A stretch of DNA of 64,000 nucleotides, from assembly GCA_028689025.1 (NCBI GenBank), contig JAQTXA010000007.1:1-64000 (forward strand), written 5' to 3'. Source of the stretch: Aliarcobacter sp. (GTDB taxonomy: Bacteria; Campylobacterota; Campylobacteria; Campylobacterales; Arcobacteraceae). Position 1 is the first letter of the stretch. Each line of letters begins with the position of its first letter. Position numbers and translations under genes: made by a program. Under the pieces are notes generated by a model that saw nothing but the letters and a program-made list of their open reading frames with translations, was not told where the DNA came from and did no database searches. Of the stretch, positions 27,715 to 36,504 are shown in pieces.

Positions 27715-30096
27715 TTAATCAAAGAATTCAATTGAATTTTTACCTTGTTTTTTAGCCACATACATAGCTGTATCTGCTTGTTTTATAATATCTTTTACAC
27801 TTACACTTGAATCATTAAACAGGGTAATTCCAATACTTGGTGTTGATACATTTATATGTCCCTCAATATGGGTAATTGCATTTAATATCTCTTTTATTTT
27901 TTCTGCAAGATTATTAATATTTACTCTTGCATCAATTTTATCACTACCCACATTATCAAGTAAAACAATAAATTCATCTCCACCAATTCTAGCAATTGTA
28001 TCTTCATCTCGAATTACTTCTCTAATTTTTTTAGCCACCATAATAAGTAATGCGTCACCAACATCATGACCTAAAGTATCATTTACTTCTTTGAAATTAT
28101 CTAAATCTATGAAGATTAATCCCCCAACAATTTTATGTCTTACAACTTTTGTAATTGCACGTTCAATTCTATCAAGAAGTAATAATCTATTTGGTAATCC
28201 TGTTAGATTATCATGGGTTGCTTGATACTGTAAAACTTTCTCTTTATCTTTTTGTTCAGCAATATCTATATATTGCCCTAAGAAATGAGTAATTCTTCCT
28301 TCTTTATCTTTAATTGCAGTTATTGTACTTCTTAATGGAATTAGTTCATCATTAGCTTTTTTATTAATAACTTCTCCACTCCAGAAACCTTGAACATTTA
28401 AACTGTTCCATAATTCATCAGCAAACTTACTATCTTGATGAGCTGATTTAAATATTCTTGGATTCTGACCAATTATCTCAATTTTTGAATATCCCATAAC
28501 ATTACAAAATGCTTGGTTAACTTTTACAATATCACCCAGATTATTTGTAATAATCATAGGTTCACTAGATTCAAAAGCATAAGAAGATAATCTTAATTCA
28601 TCTTCTTGTTTTAATCTAATATCTTCATACTCAATTTTTTCCAAACAATGTGTTACATCACTAATTAACTTATCAAATAAAATTTCAACTTCTTGATCAA
28701 AAAATCCTAATTCATTTGAATAGATTGCTAAAGTAGCTACAACCTTATTAAACTTTTTAATTGGAAAACATGCCATTGAATTAATATTTAACTCTTTTGC
28801 ATCATCATAAAAAACAGAAATATTTTTTTCTAAAAAATTATTAGTAATAATATTTGTTTCCCATTTTATTGTTTTAGAGATTATATTATCTTTTGTTTTA
28901 TCATTATAAAAGTGACTTTGAGTTAATAATTTTTGTTTTAATTCTCCATCTTCAGCTATTATTTCACGATTTGTTAAATCATAAATAAAAGAAAATTTAA
29001 TTTTATTACTTTCAGAAAGTAACTCACAAATATTTGAAAATAATTTTTTTCTATCACTTATTTTTAGTAAAAATTTATTTGCTTTATTTAATAGTTCATA
29101 CACTTCTTTATGTTTTTGTACTTTCCAAAAACTCTTTTGTTCATTAAAAATAATATTTCTTAGTACAAATAATAGACTAATCAATGTTGAAAATGAAACA
29201 AATAAGAATATAAGACTTTTTTGTTTTTCAACTTGAGCATCATTTTCAAATTTTATTACATGTTTTTCAGCAGAATAAAGTAAATTTTTATAAATATTGG
29301 TTAAAGATTCTAAATTCTCACTTGATACTTTATTCCACTCTTCAAGGTTTAATTCAAAATGTGAAAAGTTTTTATTTTTAATATTATTTCTTAAAATAAA
29401 TATTTTATTAAAATACTCTTCATTAAGTTTAGAGTTATATTTTTGAACAATTTCTAGATTTGTATTATTTAGAAATTGGTCCTTATTTATCTCTTCAACA
29501 GAATAATCTTTCATTAACATATTATAAATTTTGTCATTTATTTTACCATTTATAAAATACGATATAAAAATAGTTTTTTCTATATATGTGGCTTCTTTAA
29601 AATTTAAAAAATATGTAATATTTCTGAACTCATTGTTAAAATCAAAAGCTGATTTTATAGGCTTAAATGTTGATAATGTTTCTAAAAGCATTTTATTAAA
29701 AAGATTATACTCTTCAAAAATTTCATCAAGTGTAACATCAGATTTATCAATTTTTTTTCTAAATTGCTCTAATTTAGAAAATTTATTATTTAAATCTGAA
29801 TGTTCCAAAGGTTTTATTAAATCTTCAAAATTTTGATTTGAAAGAGTTCTACTTTGACTTAAATTTGTTTTATCATTTTTTTGTAAAAATTGTATTACAC
29901 TTAATTCTCTCTCTTTTTGTAAAGAGTCTATCAATTTTTCGGTGTTTCTTAAATATACTAAGTTATTGTTAATTCCATCTACTTCATTAAATGATTGTAT
30001 TTTTTCAAAAACTAAAACTGAGCTAAAATACAAAATTCCTAAGGCAGGTAAAGTGAATATTAAAATTATTTTTAGGAACAATGCATTTTTAAACAA
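27715..30096 (-). CDS. Membrane NIT-GAF-PAS-GGDEF diguanylate cyclase
   Basis: This 793-residue sensor has TM1 at about residues 7-27 and TM2 at about 295-315, enclosing a periplasmic helical domain. The start of that domain, LRNTEKLIDSLQKERELSV, matches the nitrate/nitrite-sensing NIT domain. A GAF-like domain (about 335-500), a PAS domain (about 505-620) and a C-terminal GGDEF domain follow. The active motif RIGGDEFIVLLDN is intact. An inhibitory I-site RDED lies five residues before it, so product-inhibited c-di-GMP synthesis is expected. It starts 19 nt after the dbpA stop, probably on the same transcript. Response to nitrate or nitrite is an inference from the domain. Confidence 0.9.
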   Translation of the reverse strand: MFKNALFLKIILIFTLPALGILYFSSVLVFEKIQSFNEVDGINNNLVYLRNTEKLIDSLQKERELSVIQFLQKNDKTNLSQSRTLSNQNFEDLIKPLEHSDLNNKFSKLEQFRKKIDKSDVTLDEIFEEYNLFNKMLLETLSTFKPIKSAFDFNNEFRNITYFLNFKEATYIEKTIFISYFINGKINDKIYNMLMKDYSVEEINKDQFLNNTNLEIVQKYNSKLNEEYFNKIFILRNNIKNKNFSHFELNLEEWNKVSSENLESLTNIYKNLLYSAEKHVIKFENDAQVEKQKSLIFLFVSFSTLISLLFVLRNIIFNEQKSFWKVQKHKEVYELLNKANKFLLKISDRKKLFSNICELLSESNKIKFSFIYDLTNREIIAEDGELKQKLLTQSHFYNDKTKDNIISKTIKWETNIITNNFLEKNISVFYDDAKELNINSMACFPIKKFNKVVATLAIYSNELGFFDQEVEILFDKLISDVTHCLEKIEYEDIRLKQEDELRLSSYAFESSEPMIITNNLGDIVKVNQAFCNVMGYSKIEIIGQNPRIFKSAHQDSKFADELWNSLNVQGFWSGEVINKKANDELIPLRSTITAIKDKEGRITHFLGQYIDIAEQKDKEKVLQYQATHDNLTGLPNRLLLLDRIERAITKVVRHKIVGGLIFIDLDNFKEVNDTLGHDVGDALLIMVAKKIREVIRDEDTIARIGGDEFIVLLDNVGSDKIDARVNINNLAEKIKEILNAITHIEGHINVSTPSIGITLFNDSSVSVKDIIKQADTAMYVAKKQGKNSIEFFD

Positions 30097-30115
30097 TATA
30101 TTTTCCCTTTATTTT

Positions 30116-31489
30116 TTATTTCTCATAGATTCTATAATATTTACCTTTAATTTTCTCTTTTGATAATTTTTCTAAAACAAAAGAAATTTTCTCTTTGTTA
30201 ATTGCTACGTAAGAAGCAAAATCTAAAATATCAATTTTTCCAATATCACTTTTATCTAAACCAATCCCTGCAGTCATTGCTCCAAGAATATCTCCAGCTC
30301 TTAATTTTTGTTTTTTTCCACCATTTATAAAAATTGTTCGCAGTTCTGAGTCAATTTTATAAGATAAATCATCTTCAATTTTTTCTATATTTTCATCTTC
30401 AATGTCACTAAAAGTATCTTTTATTAGTTCAACCCTATCAAAATCATTTTGAGTATATAAAGAAATTGCTAGTCCACCTTTCCCAGCTCGAGCTGTTCTT
30501 CCAATTCTATGGGTATGAACTTTTTCATCTAGTGATAAATCATAATTAATAACTAAATCCACGTCATCAATGTGTAAACCTCTTGAAGCCACATCTGTTG
30601 CAATTAAAATAGGATATGATTTATTTGAAAACAAAATAATAGTTTCATCCCTTTGTTTTTGCTCTAAATCAGAGTGTAAAGTTAAAACATCTAAACCTAA
30701 AGCATATAAATCATCTGCTAATTTATCACAAGTTATTTTCATATTACAAAAAATCAAAATTGATTTTGCTTTGTTTGAAGAAATAAGTGCTGGAATCAAT
30801 GATGTTTTATTTCCTTCATTAACTTCATAGAATTTTTGTTTAATATGAACTTTCTCTTCATTTTCAACTTTTACAGTAATAGGATTATTTAATACATTTG
30901 AAGCTAGTTTTTCTATATTTTTTTCATAAGTTGCTGAGAAAAGTAGAGTTTGTCTATTTTTTGGTAGAGTATTAATTATTTCCATAATATCATCATAAAA
31001 TCCCATATCTAGCATTTTATCTGCTTCATCTAAAACTAAAGTAGTCATATTTTCAAGGTCAATATTATTTTGTTCAATATGTTTTAAAATTCTTCCAGGA
31101 GTTGCCACAATTATATGTGCTTCATGACTTAAAGATAAAACTTGAGGTTTAAAAGGAGTTCCACCACAAAGTGTAAGAACTTTTAGATTATGAATATGTC
31201 GTGAAAGTTTTCTAATTTCTAAAGCTATTTGATTTGCTAACTCTCTTGTTGGAGCTAAGATTAAAGATTGAATTCTAAAGTTTTTGATATTTAATTTATT
31301 TATTATTGGAATACAAAAAGCTACTGTTTTTCCAGAACCTGTTTTTGCCTGAGCTATTAAATCACTATTATTTAAACTTAAAGGTAAACTTTTTTGTTGA
31401 ATTGCTGTTAATTTTGTGTAACCTAGAGAGTCTAAGTTTGTTAAAAAATCTTTTGGAAGATTTAATTGTGAAAAATTTTCGATTAAAAT
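30116..31489 (-). CDS. dbpA: ATP-dependent RNA helicase DbpA, probable ATT start
   Basis: This DEAD-box helicase acts in large-subunit ribosome assembly. The first usual start codon (GTG at 31108) would remove the Q motif, Walker A and PTRELA. Reading upstream in the same frame gives 127 more residues: LNLPKDFLTNLDSLGYTKLT, Gln31, AQAKTGSGKT (46-55), and LAPTRELANQIALE. An ATT at 31489 follows AAAGG by 7 nt and gives 457 residues, exactly the E. coli DbpA length. Downstream are VATPGRIL, VLDEADKMLD, LFSATYEKN, THRIGRTARAG and the C-terminal DbpA RNA-binding domain (LRAGDILGAMTAGIGL), which targets 23S rRNA hairpin 92. There is no sign of a broken gene. Confidence 0.88.
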   Translation of the reverse strand: MLIENFSQLNLPKDFLTNLDSLGYTKLTAIQQKSLPLSLNNSDLIAQAKTGSGKTVAFCIPIINKLNIKNFRIQSLILAPTRELANQIALEIRKLSRHIHNLKVLTLCGGTPFKPQVLSLSHEAHIIVATPGRILKHIEQNNIDLENMTTLVLDEADKMLDMGFYDDIMEIINTLPKNRQTLLFSATYEKNIEKLASNVLNNPITVKVENEEKVHIKQKFYEVNEGNKTSLIPALISSNKAKSILIFCNMKITCDKLADDLYALGLDVLTLHSDLEQKQRDETIILFSNKSYPILIATDVASRGLHIDDVDLVINYDLSLDEKVHTHRIGRTARAGKGGLAISLYTQNDFDRVELIKDTFSDIEDENIEKIEDDLSYKIDSELRTIFINGGKKQKLRAGDILGAMTAGIGLDKSDIGKIDILDFASYVAINKEKISFVLEKLSKEKIKGKYYRIYEK

Positions 31490-31496
31490 GGGAAGG

Positions 31497-31501
31497 CCTT
31501 T
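31497..31501 (-). promoter_or_regulatory. Ribosome binding site that sets the ATT start of dbpA
   Basis: On the minus strand AAAGG is separated by 7 nt (ccttccc) from the ATT at 31489. No ATG, GTG or TTG is in frame between here and 31108. Confidence 0.6.
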
Positions 31502-31536
31502 ATAGTTTTTTATATATTATATCTAAAACTATAAAG
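31498..31536. promoter_or_regulatory. 12-bp inverted repeat enclosing the dbpA -10 box
   Basis: The arms ctttatagtttt (31498-31509) and aaaactataaag (31525-31536) are exact reverse complements separated by 15 nt. On the minus strand the spacer holds TATAAT (31521-31516), giving a start site near 31509 and a leader of about 20 nt. The proximal arm overlaps the ribosome binding site. It could be an operator around the promoter. It could also be an RNA hairpin hiding the AAAGG if transcription starts further upstream. Confidence 0.55.
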
Positions 31537-31552
31537 TACTATTAAATAACTA

Positions 31553-32092
31553 CTATTTTTTTTCTATTTTCTTAAAAATATAAGAGATTGATAGTAAAAT
31601 CACTACAATAATTGCTAATCCAATATATTTAAAATCATCCCCTAAACTTAATACATATTCCCCCGCTGTAAAACTTGCATATCCAATTATACAAGCCCAA
31701 AGAACCGTTGCAATTGCATTATATAGACTAAACTTCATTGCTGAATATTTTGTAAGTCCCATTGCAAGTGGAACTAATGTTTTTATTCCGTAAATATATT
31801 TTTGCACAAAAACTACAAAAGAACCATATTTTCTCATCATAAGATGGGCAAGTGCTATTTTTCTACCATATTTTTTCATCATATCTTTTGCATAATTTTT
31901 ATTTCTTCTAGCTATAAAAAACAAAAACTGGTCACCTAAAAAATTTGAAATACCTGCAACTAAAATTGAGATATAAATATTTAAATCTCCTGAATATGAT
32001 AAAACTCCTGCAACGACAAGACCTACAAATCCCCCACCAAATGAGTATAAAAATAGAGCTAAATAACCCCAGTCCTTAATTATGTCTTCCAT
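31553..32092 (-). CDS. DedA family membrane protein
   Basis: This 179-residue polytopic inner-membrane protein of the DedA/SNARE-associated family opens with DWGYLALFLYSFGGGFVGLV. GISNFLGDQFLFFIARRNKN (the N-terminal family helix with its Gly/Asp) comes next, then FVVFVQKYIYGIKTLVPLAMGL (the conserved region with Tyr-Gly) and TVLWACIIGYASFTAGEYV. DedA proteins flip or carry lipids such as undecaprenyl phosphate and support envelope integrity. It starts 4 nt after the stop of the upstream gene, so the two are cotranscribed. Its role here is inferred from the family. Confidence 0.88.
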   Translation of the reverse strand: MEDIIKDWGYLALFLYSFGGGFVGLVVAGVLSYSGDLNIYISILVAGISNFLGDQFLFFIARRNKNYAKDMMKKYGRKIALAHLMMRKYGSFVVFVQKYIYGIKTLVPLAMGLTKYSAMKFSLYNAIATVLWACIIGYASFTAGEYVLSLGDDFKYIGLAIIVVILLSISYIFKKIEKK

Positions 32093-32096
32093 ATAT

Positions 32097-32729
32097 TTAC
32101 GCCTTTACTCCAAAAAATTCTAAAGATTCAATTACATCATCATCTTCAATATCAATTAATTGCTCTTTTATATTCTCTTTTGCTTTATTTATAATGTACT
32201 CTTTAAGTTTTTGTTTAACATCATTAACGTCATCTACAATTACAAAACCACTAAATTGGATCTCATTATCATAACAAAGTAAAACTCCATCACAAGATTC
32301 TTCTATAAATTCACTAATTTCTCTATAGTTAATTTCCAAAGCACTTGCATTCCAACCGTAATCTTCAAGCTCTTTATCTTCAAACATTTCTACACCATCA
32401 CTTTGGTGGTCAAAATAAAGCATATTTTCTTTATTTAAATCAATTATATTTTGCCAATTTGAAACAGGTTTTATTTTACAAATTGTTCCAACGATATTTG
32501 GTTTATAATCTGCAAAAAGTTGTGAAGCTATTGCTTTAGCATCCAACATTGAAGATAATTGTGTTAGTTGCATATTTTTATAAATTACAGCTTTTTTTTC
32601 CACTTCTTCAAGTTTTGTATAGATATTTCCATCTACATCAATAATAATTGGAGTTTTTGAAGCGTACAAATTTAAAATATATGTAATATCAATATCTAGT
32701 TCTAAATCTTTTATATTTATTTTTTTCAT
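32097..32729 (-). CDS. Soluble protein of unknown function upstream of dedA
   Basis: This 210-residue protein has no signal peptide or membrane segment. It is acidic and begins MKKINIKDLELDIDITYILN. The middle contains a Trp/Asp-rich part (WQNIIDLNKENMLYFDHQSD) and the end is acidic (DIEDDDVIESLEFFGVKA). I do not recognise the family. It forms a two-gene unit with the DedA gene. The ATG at 32729 has only a weak upstream purine tract. Codon use resembles its neighbours, so it looks like a native gene. Confidence 0.6.
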   Translation of the reverse strand: MKKINIKDLELDIDITYILNLYASKTPIIIDVDGNIYTKLEEVEKKAVIYKNMQLTQLSSMLDAKAIASQLFADYKPNIVGTICKIKPVSNWQNIIDLNKENMLYFDHQSDGVEMFEDKELEDYGWNASALEINYREISEFIEESCDGVLLCYDNEIQFSGFVIVDDVNDVKQKLKEYIINKAKENIKEQLIDIEDDDVIESLEFFGVKA

Positions 32730-32870
32730 TTTTATATAATCCTATTTATAAAATGCGCCGATTTTACCTAAAGTTATATTAAATCTAAAATTTTAGTAAC
32801 TATTCTGTAATAAAATATACTATTTCAAATTTATAAAATTTTTTTTCATATTTATTAAAGTTAAATGGTA

Positions 32871-32876
32871 TATAAT
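32871..32876 (+). promoter_or_regulatory. Putative -10 box of the EAL-GGDEF-like gene pair
   Basis: TATAAT lies 31 nt before the ATG at 32908. An AAAGGGTT ribosome binding site follows. Confidence 0.55.
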
Positions 32877-32907
32877 TGATATACGATTTAAGTATATAAA
32901 GGGTTAT

Positions 32908-34134
32908 ATGTTGTTATTTGGGAATTTTGTAGCTTCATTTTTTAAGAAAGATCATATTAAAACTCTATTTTTAATTGATATATTATATATGAAAGATTTG
33001 AATGCTATTTATGATTTTAAAAATGGTGACTTCATAATAAAACAACTTAAACATATTCTAAAAAATAAAACTAAAGAGTTAATAAAAAAAGAACTTCAAC
33101 GAAATATCTGTGTAAAAATCAGAAATACCCATGCTGATGTATTTGAAATTTTAATATATGATAATCTAAACATTGAAGAAATTAAGAATATTAAAAATCT
33201 TATTTATGAAAATATCGTATCTAAAAATTTCAGACTTATAAAAAATCACTCTACAATAAACATTGATGTGACAATTGGATGTGCAAAAAGTGATGATAAA
33301 TATTTAAAAATCTATGCAGAAAAAGCTCTATATAATGCAAAAATAAACTTTTTACATTACATGTATTATGATTCTTTCTTATTTAAAAATGAATCAGTAA
33401 ACGAAAATCTTCTTGATATTTTAAATTATAATGTTGATAATAATTTAGTAGAACCCTATTTTCAAGCAATTATGGATAATACAACTGATAAAGTTGTTAA
33501 ATATGAAGCATTAATGAGAATATTTGATAAAAATGGGCAAATTTTAATGCCTAATGTTTTTATCCATAAAGCAAAAAAATGTAGACTTTACAACAAACTT
33601 ATGGAAACTATGATTGATAAAATTATTATCTATATTTTAAAACATAAAATTCATGTAAGTATAAATCTTGATTATACAGACATCTTAAACCCTCATATAA
33701 AAAAAATTTTGATAGATAAAATAAAAAATAATAATGTTGGTCAATATCTTACTTTAGAGATATTAGAAAGTGAAAAAGTTTCTAATTATGATCTCGTAAA
33801 TGATTTTATAAATACTATAAAAAAGTTTGGTGTAAAAATTGCAATTGATGACTTTGGAACTGGATTTTCTAACTATGAAAATATATTAAATTTAAATATT
33901 GACTATATAAAAATTGATGGTTCGTTGATAAAAAAAATAGATGAAGATATTTATTTAAATCTAATAAAAAGTATTGTTTTGTTTTCAAAACAACAAAATA
34001 TAAAAATTGTTGCTGAATTTGTTAGTAACTTAAAAATTTTAAGATATGTAAAAAATGTAGAAATTGACTATTCTCAAGGTTACCATATTGCAAAACCTAT
34101 GAGTATTCAAGAACTTTTTGGAGAAATAAATTGA
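32908..34134 (+). CDS. Degenerate GGDEF-EAL protein, probable c-di-GMP phosphodiesterase
   Basis: This 408-residue soluble protein has an N-terminal GGDEF-fold domain (about residues 15-150; LFLIDILYMKDLNAIYDF is the typical start). Its active-site motif is replaced by THADVFEILI, so it cannot be a normal cyclase. The C-terminal EAL domain (about 165-408) keeps YEALMRIFD, SINLDYTDI, LEILESEKVSNYD, KIAIDDFGTGFSN, YIKIDGSLI and IVAEFVSN, so phosphodiesterase activity is plausible. Its TGA overlaps the TTG start of the next gene (TTGA). Unlike most homologues it lacks PAS and membrane parts. Confidence 0.86.
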   Translation: MLLFGNFVASFFKKDHIKTLFLIDILYMKDLNAIYDFKNGDFIIKQLKHILKNKTKELIKKELQRNICVKIRNTHADVFEILIYDNLNIEEIKNIKNLIYENIVSKNFRLIKNHSTINIDVTIGCAKSDDKYLKIYAEKALYNAKINFLHYMYYDSFLFKNESVNENLLDILNYNVDNNLVEPYFQAIMDNTTDKVVKYEALMRIFDKNGQILMPNVFIHKAKKCRLYNKLMETMIDKIIIYILKHKIHVSINLDYTDILNPHIKKILIDKIKNNNVGQYLTLEILESEKVSNYDLVNDFINTIKKFGVKIAIDDFGTGFSNYENILNLNIDYIKIDGSLIKKIDEDIYLNLIKSIVLFSKQQNIKIVAEFVSNLKILRYVKNVEIDYSQGYHIAKPMSIQELFGEIN

Positions 34135-34937
34135 AACAAGAACTAAAAAAAATAACCAACTTAACTATAAATGAACTTTTAAATAATGAGATAATACTTC
34201 CTTCTACTTATTTTAATAAGTTTAACTATCATGCAAAAGAGTTAGAAATAAATTTAGATGATGAAGATTTTAAAAAAGAACTAAATAGCATAATTTTAGA
34301 AGATTTACAAACAATAGAAAACTATATGAATTTAATTGTATCAAGTGCAACAGCTTTAAAAGAAAATACCCAAAATGCCAAAAATGCAATAATAAATAAA
34401 GATGTAGAGACATTGGGTGAAATTTATAAAAAAATGCTTGAGTTAGAAAATGAGGTTAAATCTTTAAATGGTAAATTATTTTTAGATGACCTTACAAGTA
34501 CTTTTAATAAAAAATGGGTTTATAATAAGTTTTTAAATACTGAAGCTTCGTTTCAACAAAATGGTATTTGTGTTTTAATTGATGTTGTTGATTATACTTA
34601 TATTCAAAAAGAGTATGGTGAACTATTATCCAATAATCTACTTATTTTCGCAACAAAATTTATTAAACAAAAACTAAAAGATGAAGATTTGGATTTTAAA
34701 ATAGTTAGATATTATGAAAATAAATTTTTAGTTTTTATCATTGATTCAAATGAAAATAAAAAAGAAGTTATAAACTCTATTTTAAATCTAGAACATATTT
34801 TATCAAATACTACACTAAAAAGTAATTCAGGACTTTTTATAAAAGCAAAATATAAATTCAAAATCTCTTCATACAAAACAAATCAAGAATCTAAAGAGAT
34901 TTTTGAAAGATTATTAAGCAAAGAGCAAGAAGAATAA
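34131..34937 (+). CDS. GGDEF-fold protein with degenerate active site and helical N-terminus
   Basis: This 268-residue soluble protein has an N-terminal helical part of about 110 residues. It is followed by a GGDEF-like fold recognisable from LFLDDLTSTFNKKWVYNKF and ICVLIDVVDYTYIQKEYG. The position of GGDEF reads YYENKFLVFI, so no cyclase activity is expected. The start is TTG at 34131, overlapping the previous stop by 4 nt, so the pair is coupled. The product may act as a regulatory partner of the EAL protein, which is inference. Its last 55 nt overlap the convergent pxpC gene. Confidence 0.78.
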   Translation: MKQELKKITNLTINELLNNEIILPSTYFNKFNYHAKELEINLDDEDFKKELNSIILEDLQTIENYMNLIVSSATALKENTQNAKNAIINKDVETLGEIYKKMLELENEVKSLNGKLFLDDLTSTFNKKWVYNKFLNTEASFQQNGICVLIDVVDYTYIQKEYGELLSNNLLIFATKFIKQKLKDEDLDFKIVRYYENKFLVFIIDSNENKKEVINSILNLEHILSNTTLKSNSGLFIKAKYKFKISSYKTNQESKEIFERLLSKEQEE

Positions 34938-35830
34938 AATTCTCTTGTTTTTTCAAGAGCTTCATTATATGAAATCTCTTGAAATCTTATTTTTGTATTT
35001 ACTTTAGCTTGAGAAAGCTTAAAACAATCAATATTTAGAACTGTTCCAATTTTAGGGTAACCACCAAGTGTTTGCCTCTCTTTTAATAAAACTATTGGTT
35101 GTCCATCAGAGGGAATTTGAATAGAACCAAAAGCAATTCCCTCTGATATAATCCCATTTACATCACATTTTATTGGATTTCCTTGTAACTTACAGCCCAT
35201 TCTATTAAAGTCCTTAGTAACCATATAAGTTGATGAGAAAAACTTTTTTATCTCTTGTTTTGAGAAGTTTTCATATTGATAAGAAAGAAGAACTCTTAAA
35301 ATTATTTCATCTTCGTATTTTGGAATTAGCTCTTTTTTTAAAAATGTTTTATTGGATTTTTTACTTTTTTTAAAGGGTAAAATATCTGCTTTTTTTAATC
35401 TAGTTCCATCAATTCCACCTAAATTCTCTTTTGTAGTTGTGCTATTACTTCCAAACTCTTTTTCTATTAAAAAACCGCCACTTACGGCAAGATAAAGCCA
35501 ATTTCCACTTAAAATTTTTCCAATTTTTATAATGTCATTTTTTTTAACTTCAAAACTTTGCCAGTTTTCTTTTTGTTCATCATTAATAAAAAACTCACAA
35601 AATGCACCAGTTATTGATATTTTTGTATTTTTATTTACTTTGAAAATAACATTTGAGCACCCTATTTCTAGGATATTTGAATCAAGAGAATTTAATAATA
35701 ATTTATTAGCCATAAAATAAGCATATTCATCCATAACACCTGAGTTTGAAACTCCAATATGGGCATAAGAAAATCTTCCAAGGTCTTGAAGAGTTACAAA
35801 AAAAGGATTATTTATTAATTCTAAACTCAT
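34883..35830 (-). CDS. pxpC: 5-oxoprolinase subunit C
   Basis: This 315-residue protein belongs to the biotin-dependent carboxyltransferase-like (KipA/PxpC) family, one subunit of the ATP-dependent 5-oxoprolinase PxpABC that opens pyroglutamate to glutamate. Motifs are LQDLGRFSYAHIGVSNSGVM, the substrate-site region DFNRMGCKLQG, and the C-terminal SDGQPIVLLKERQTLGGYPK. It overlaps pxpB by 4 nt. The last 18 codons run antisense to the end of the convergent GGDEF-like gene, so its C-terminal tail may be a local extension. Confidence 0.93.
   Translation of the reverse strand: MSLELINNPFFVTLQDLGRFSYAHIGVSNSGVMDEYAYFMANKLLLNSLDSNILEIGCSNVIFKVNKNTKISITGAFCEFFINDEQKENWQSFEVKKNDIIKIGKILSGNWLYLAVSGGFLIEKEFGSNSTTTKENLGGIDGTRLKKADILPFKKSKKSNKTFLKKELIPKYEDEIILRVLLSYQYENFSKQEIKKFFSSTYMVTKDFNRMGCKLQGNPIKCDVNGIISEGIAFGSIQIPSDGQPIVLLKERQTLGGYPKIGTVLNIDCFKLSQAKVNTKIRFQEISYNEALEKTREFYSSCSLLNNLSKISLDS
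34926..34953 (+). terminator. Terminator of the EAL/GGDEF-like pair
   Basis: Stem caagaagaat / attctcttg, with one bulged base and a 3-nt loop, is followed by T6. It lies across the stop of the GGDEF-like gene, inside the 3' end of pxpC. Confidence 0.5.
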
Positions 35831-36504
35831 AAAATTCCACCTTGAGATAAAAACTCCTCTTTTGAAATTGGATTAAATTTTACTCTATTTCCAACTTCAA
35901 AAATTGATAAATTTTCTAATTTTTTATCAAATAATTCAAAAGCTGTTTTTCCAATAATATTCCAACCACCAGGTGAGTTTTGAGGATAAACAGCTGTTTG
36001 AGTATCAGCAATTGCAACACTTCCTTTTGGTATTTGATTTCGGGGAGTATTAAGTCTTGGTGTTGCAATTCTTTCATCTACACTTGCAAGATATGCAAAT
36101 GCTGGTAAAAATCCTATTGCATAAATATCATATATTTTAAAAGAGTGGATTTGGATAATCTCTTCAATACTAAGTTTCTTTTCAAGGCTTATTTTTTCTA
36201 AATCCATGCCAACTTCTAAACCATAATAAACATCAATATAAATAATCTTTTCTTCAAGATTTTCTTTGATATTTAGATTAATAGAGTTTTCGAGTAAGTT
36301 TTTCAAGCTTTCATAATCATATTTAAAAATATCAAAAGAGATAAAAATAGAAGAGTAAGAGGGAATAATCTCAATTAAACCCACAAGATTAAGAGCTTTT
36401 AGAGATTTGTAGGCTTTTTTTACTTTTAAAGAAGTTTCTTCATTTATTGTATCACCAAAATATATGATTAAGGAATCAACACTAGCAATGCTAAACCTCA
36501 TCAA
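35827..36504 (-). CDS. pxpB: 5-oxoprolinase subunit B
   Basis: This 225-residue protein of the KipI/PxpB family is partner of PxpC in 5-oxoproline hydrolysis. Diagnostic stretches are IYAIGFLPAFAYLASVDERI, ATPRLNTPRNQIPKGSVAIA, and TAVYPQNSPGGWNIIGKT. The N-terminal half is the divergent ferredoxin-like domain, with the family-like start DSLIIYFGD. It overlaps pxpC and pxpA by 4 nt each, consistent with a stoichiometric complex made from one message. Confidence 0.95.
   Translation of the reverse strand: MMRFSIASVDSLIIYFGDTINEETSLKVKKAYKSLKALNLVGLIEIIPSYSSIFISFDIFKYDYESLKNLLENSINLNIKENLEEKIIYIDVYYGLEVGMDLEKISLEKKLSIEEIIQIHSFKIYDIYAIGFLPAFAYLASVDERIATPRLNTPRNQIPKGSVAIADTQTAVYPQNSPGGWNIIGKTAFELFDKKLENLSIFEVGNRVKFNPISKEEFLSQGGIL

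Noticed and set aside
30116-31108. Truncated helicase or pseudogene starting at GTG 31108
   Set aside because: The upstream frame is open and encodes all missing helicase motifs. A non-standard ATT start explains the gene better than truncation.
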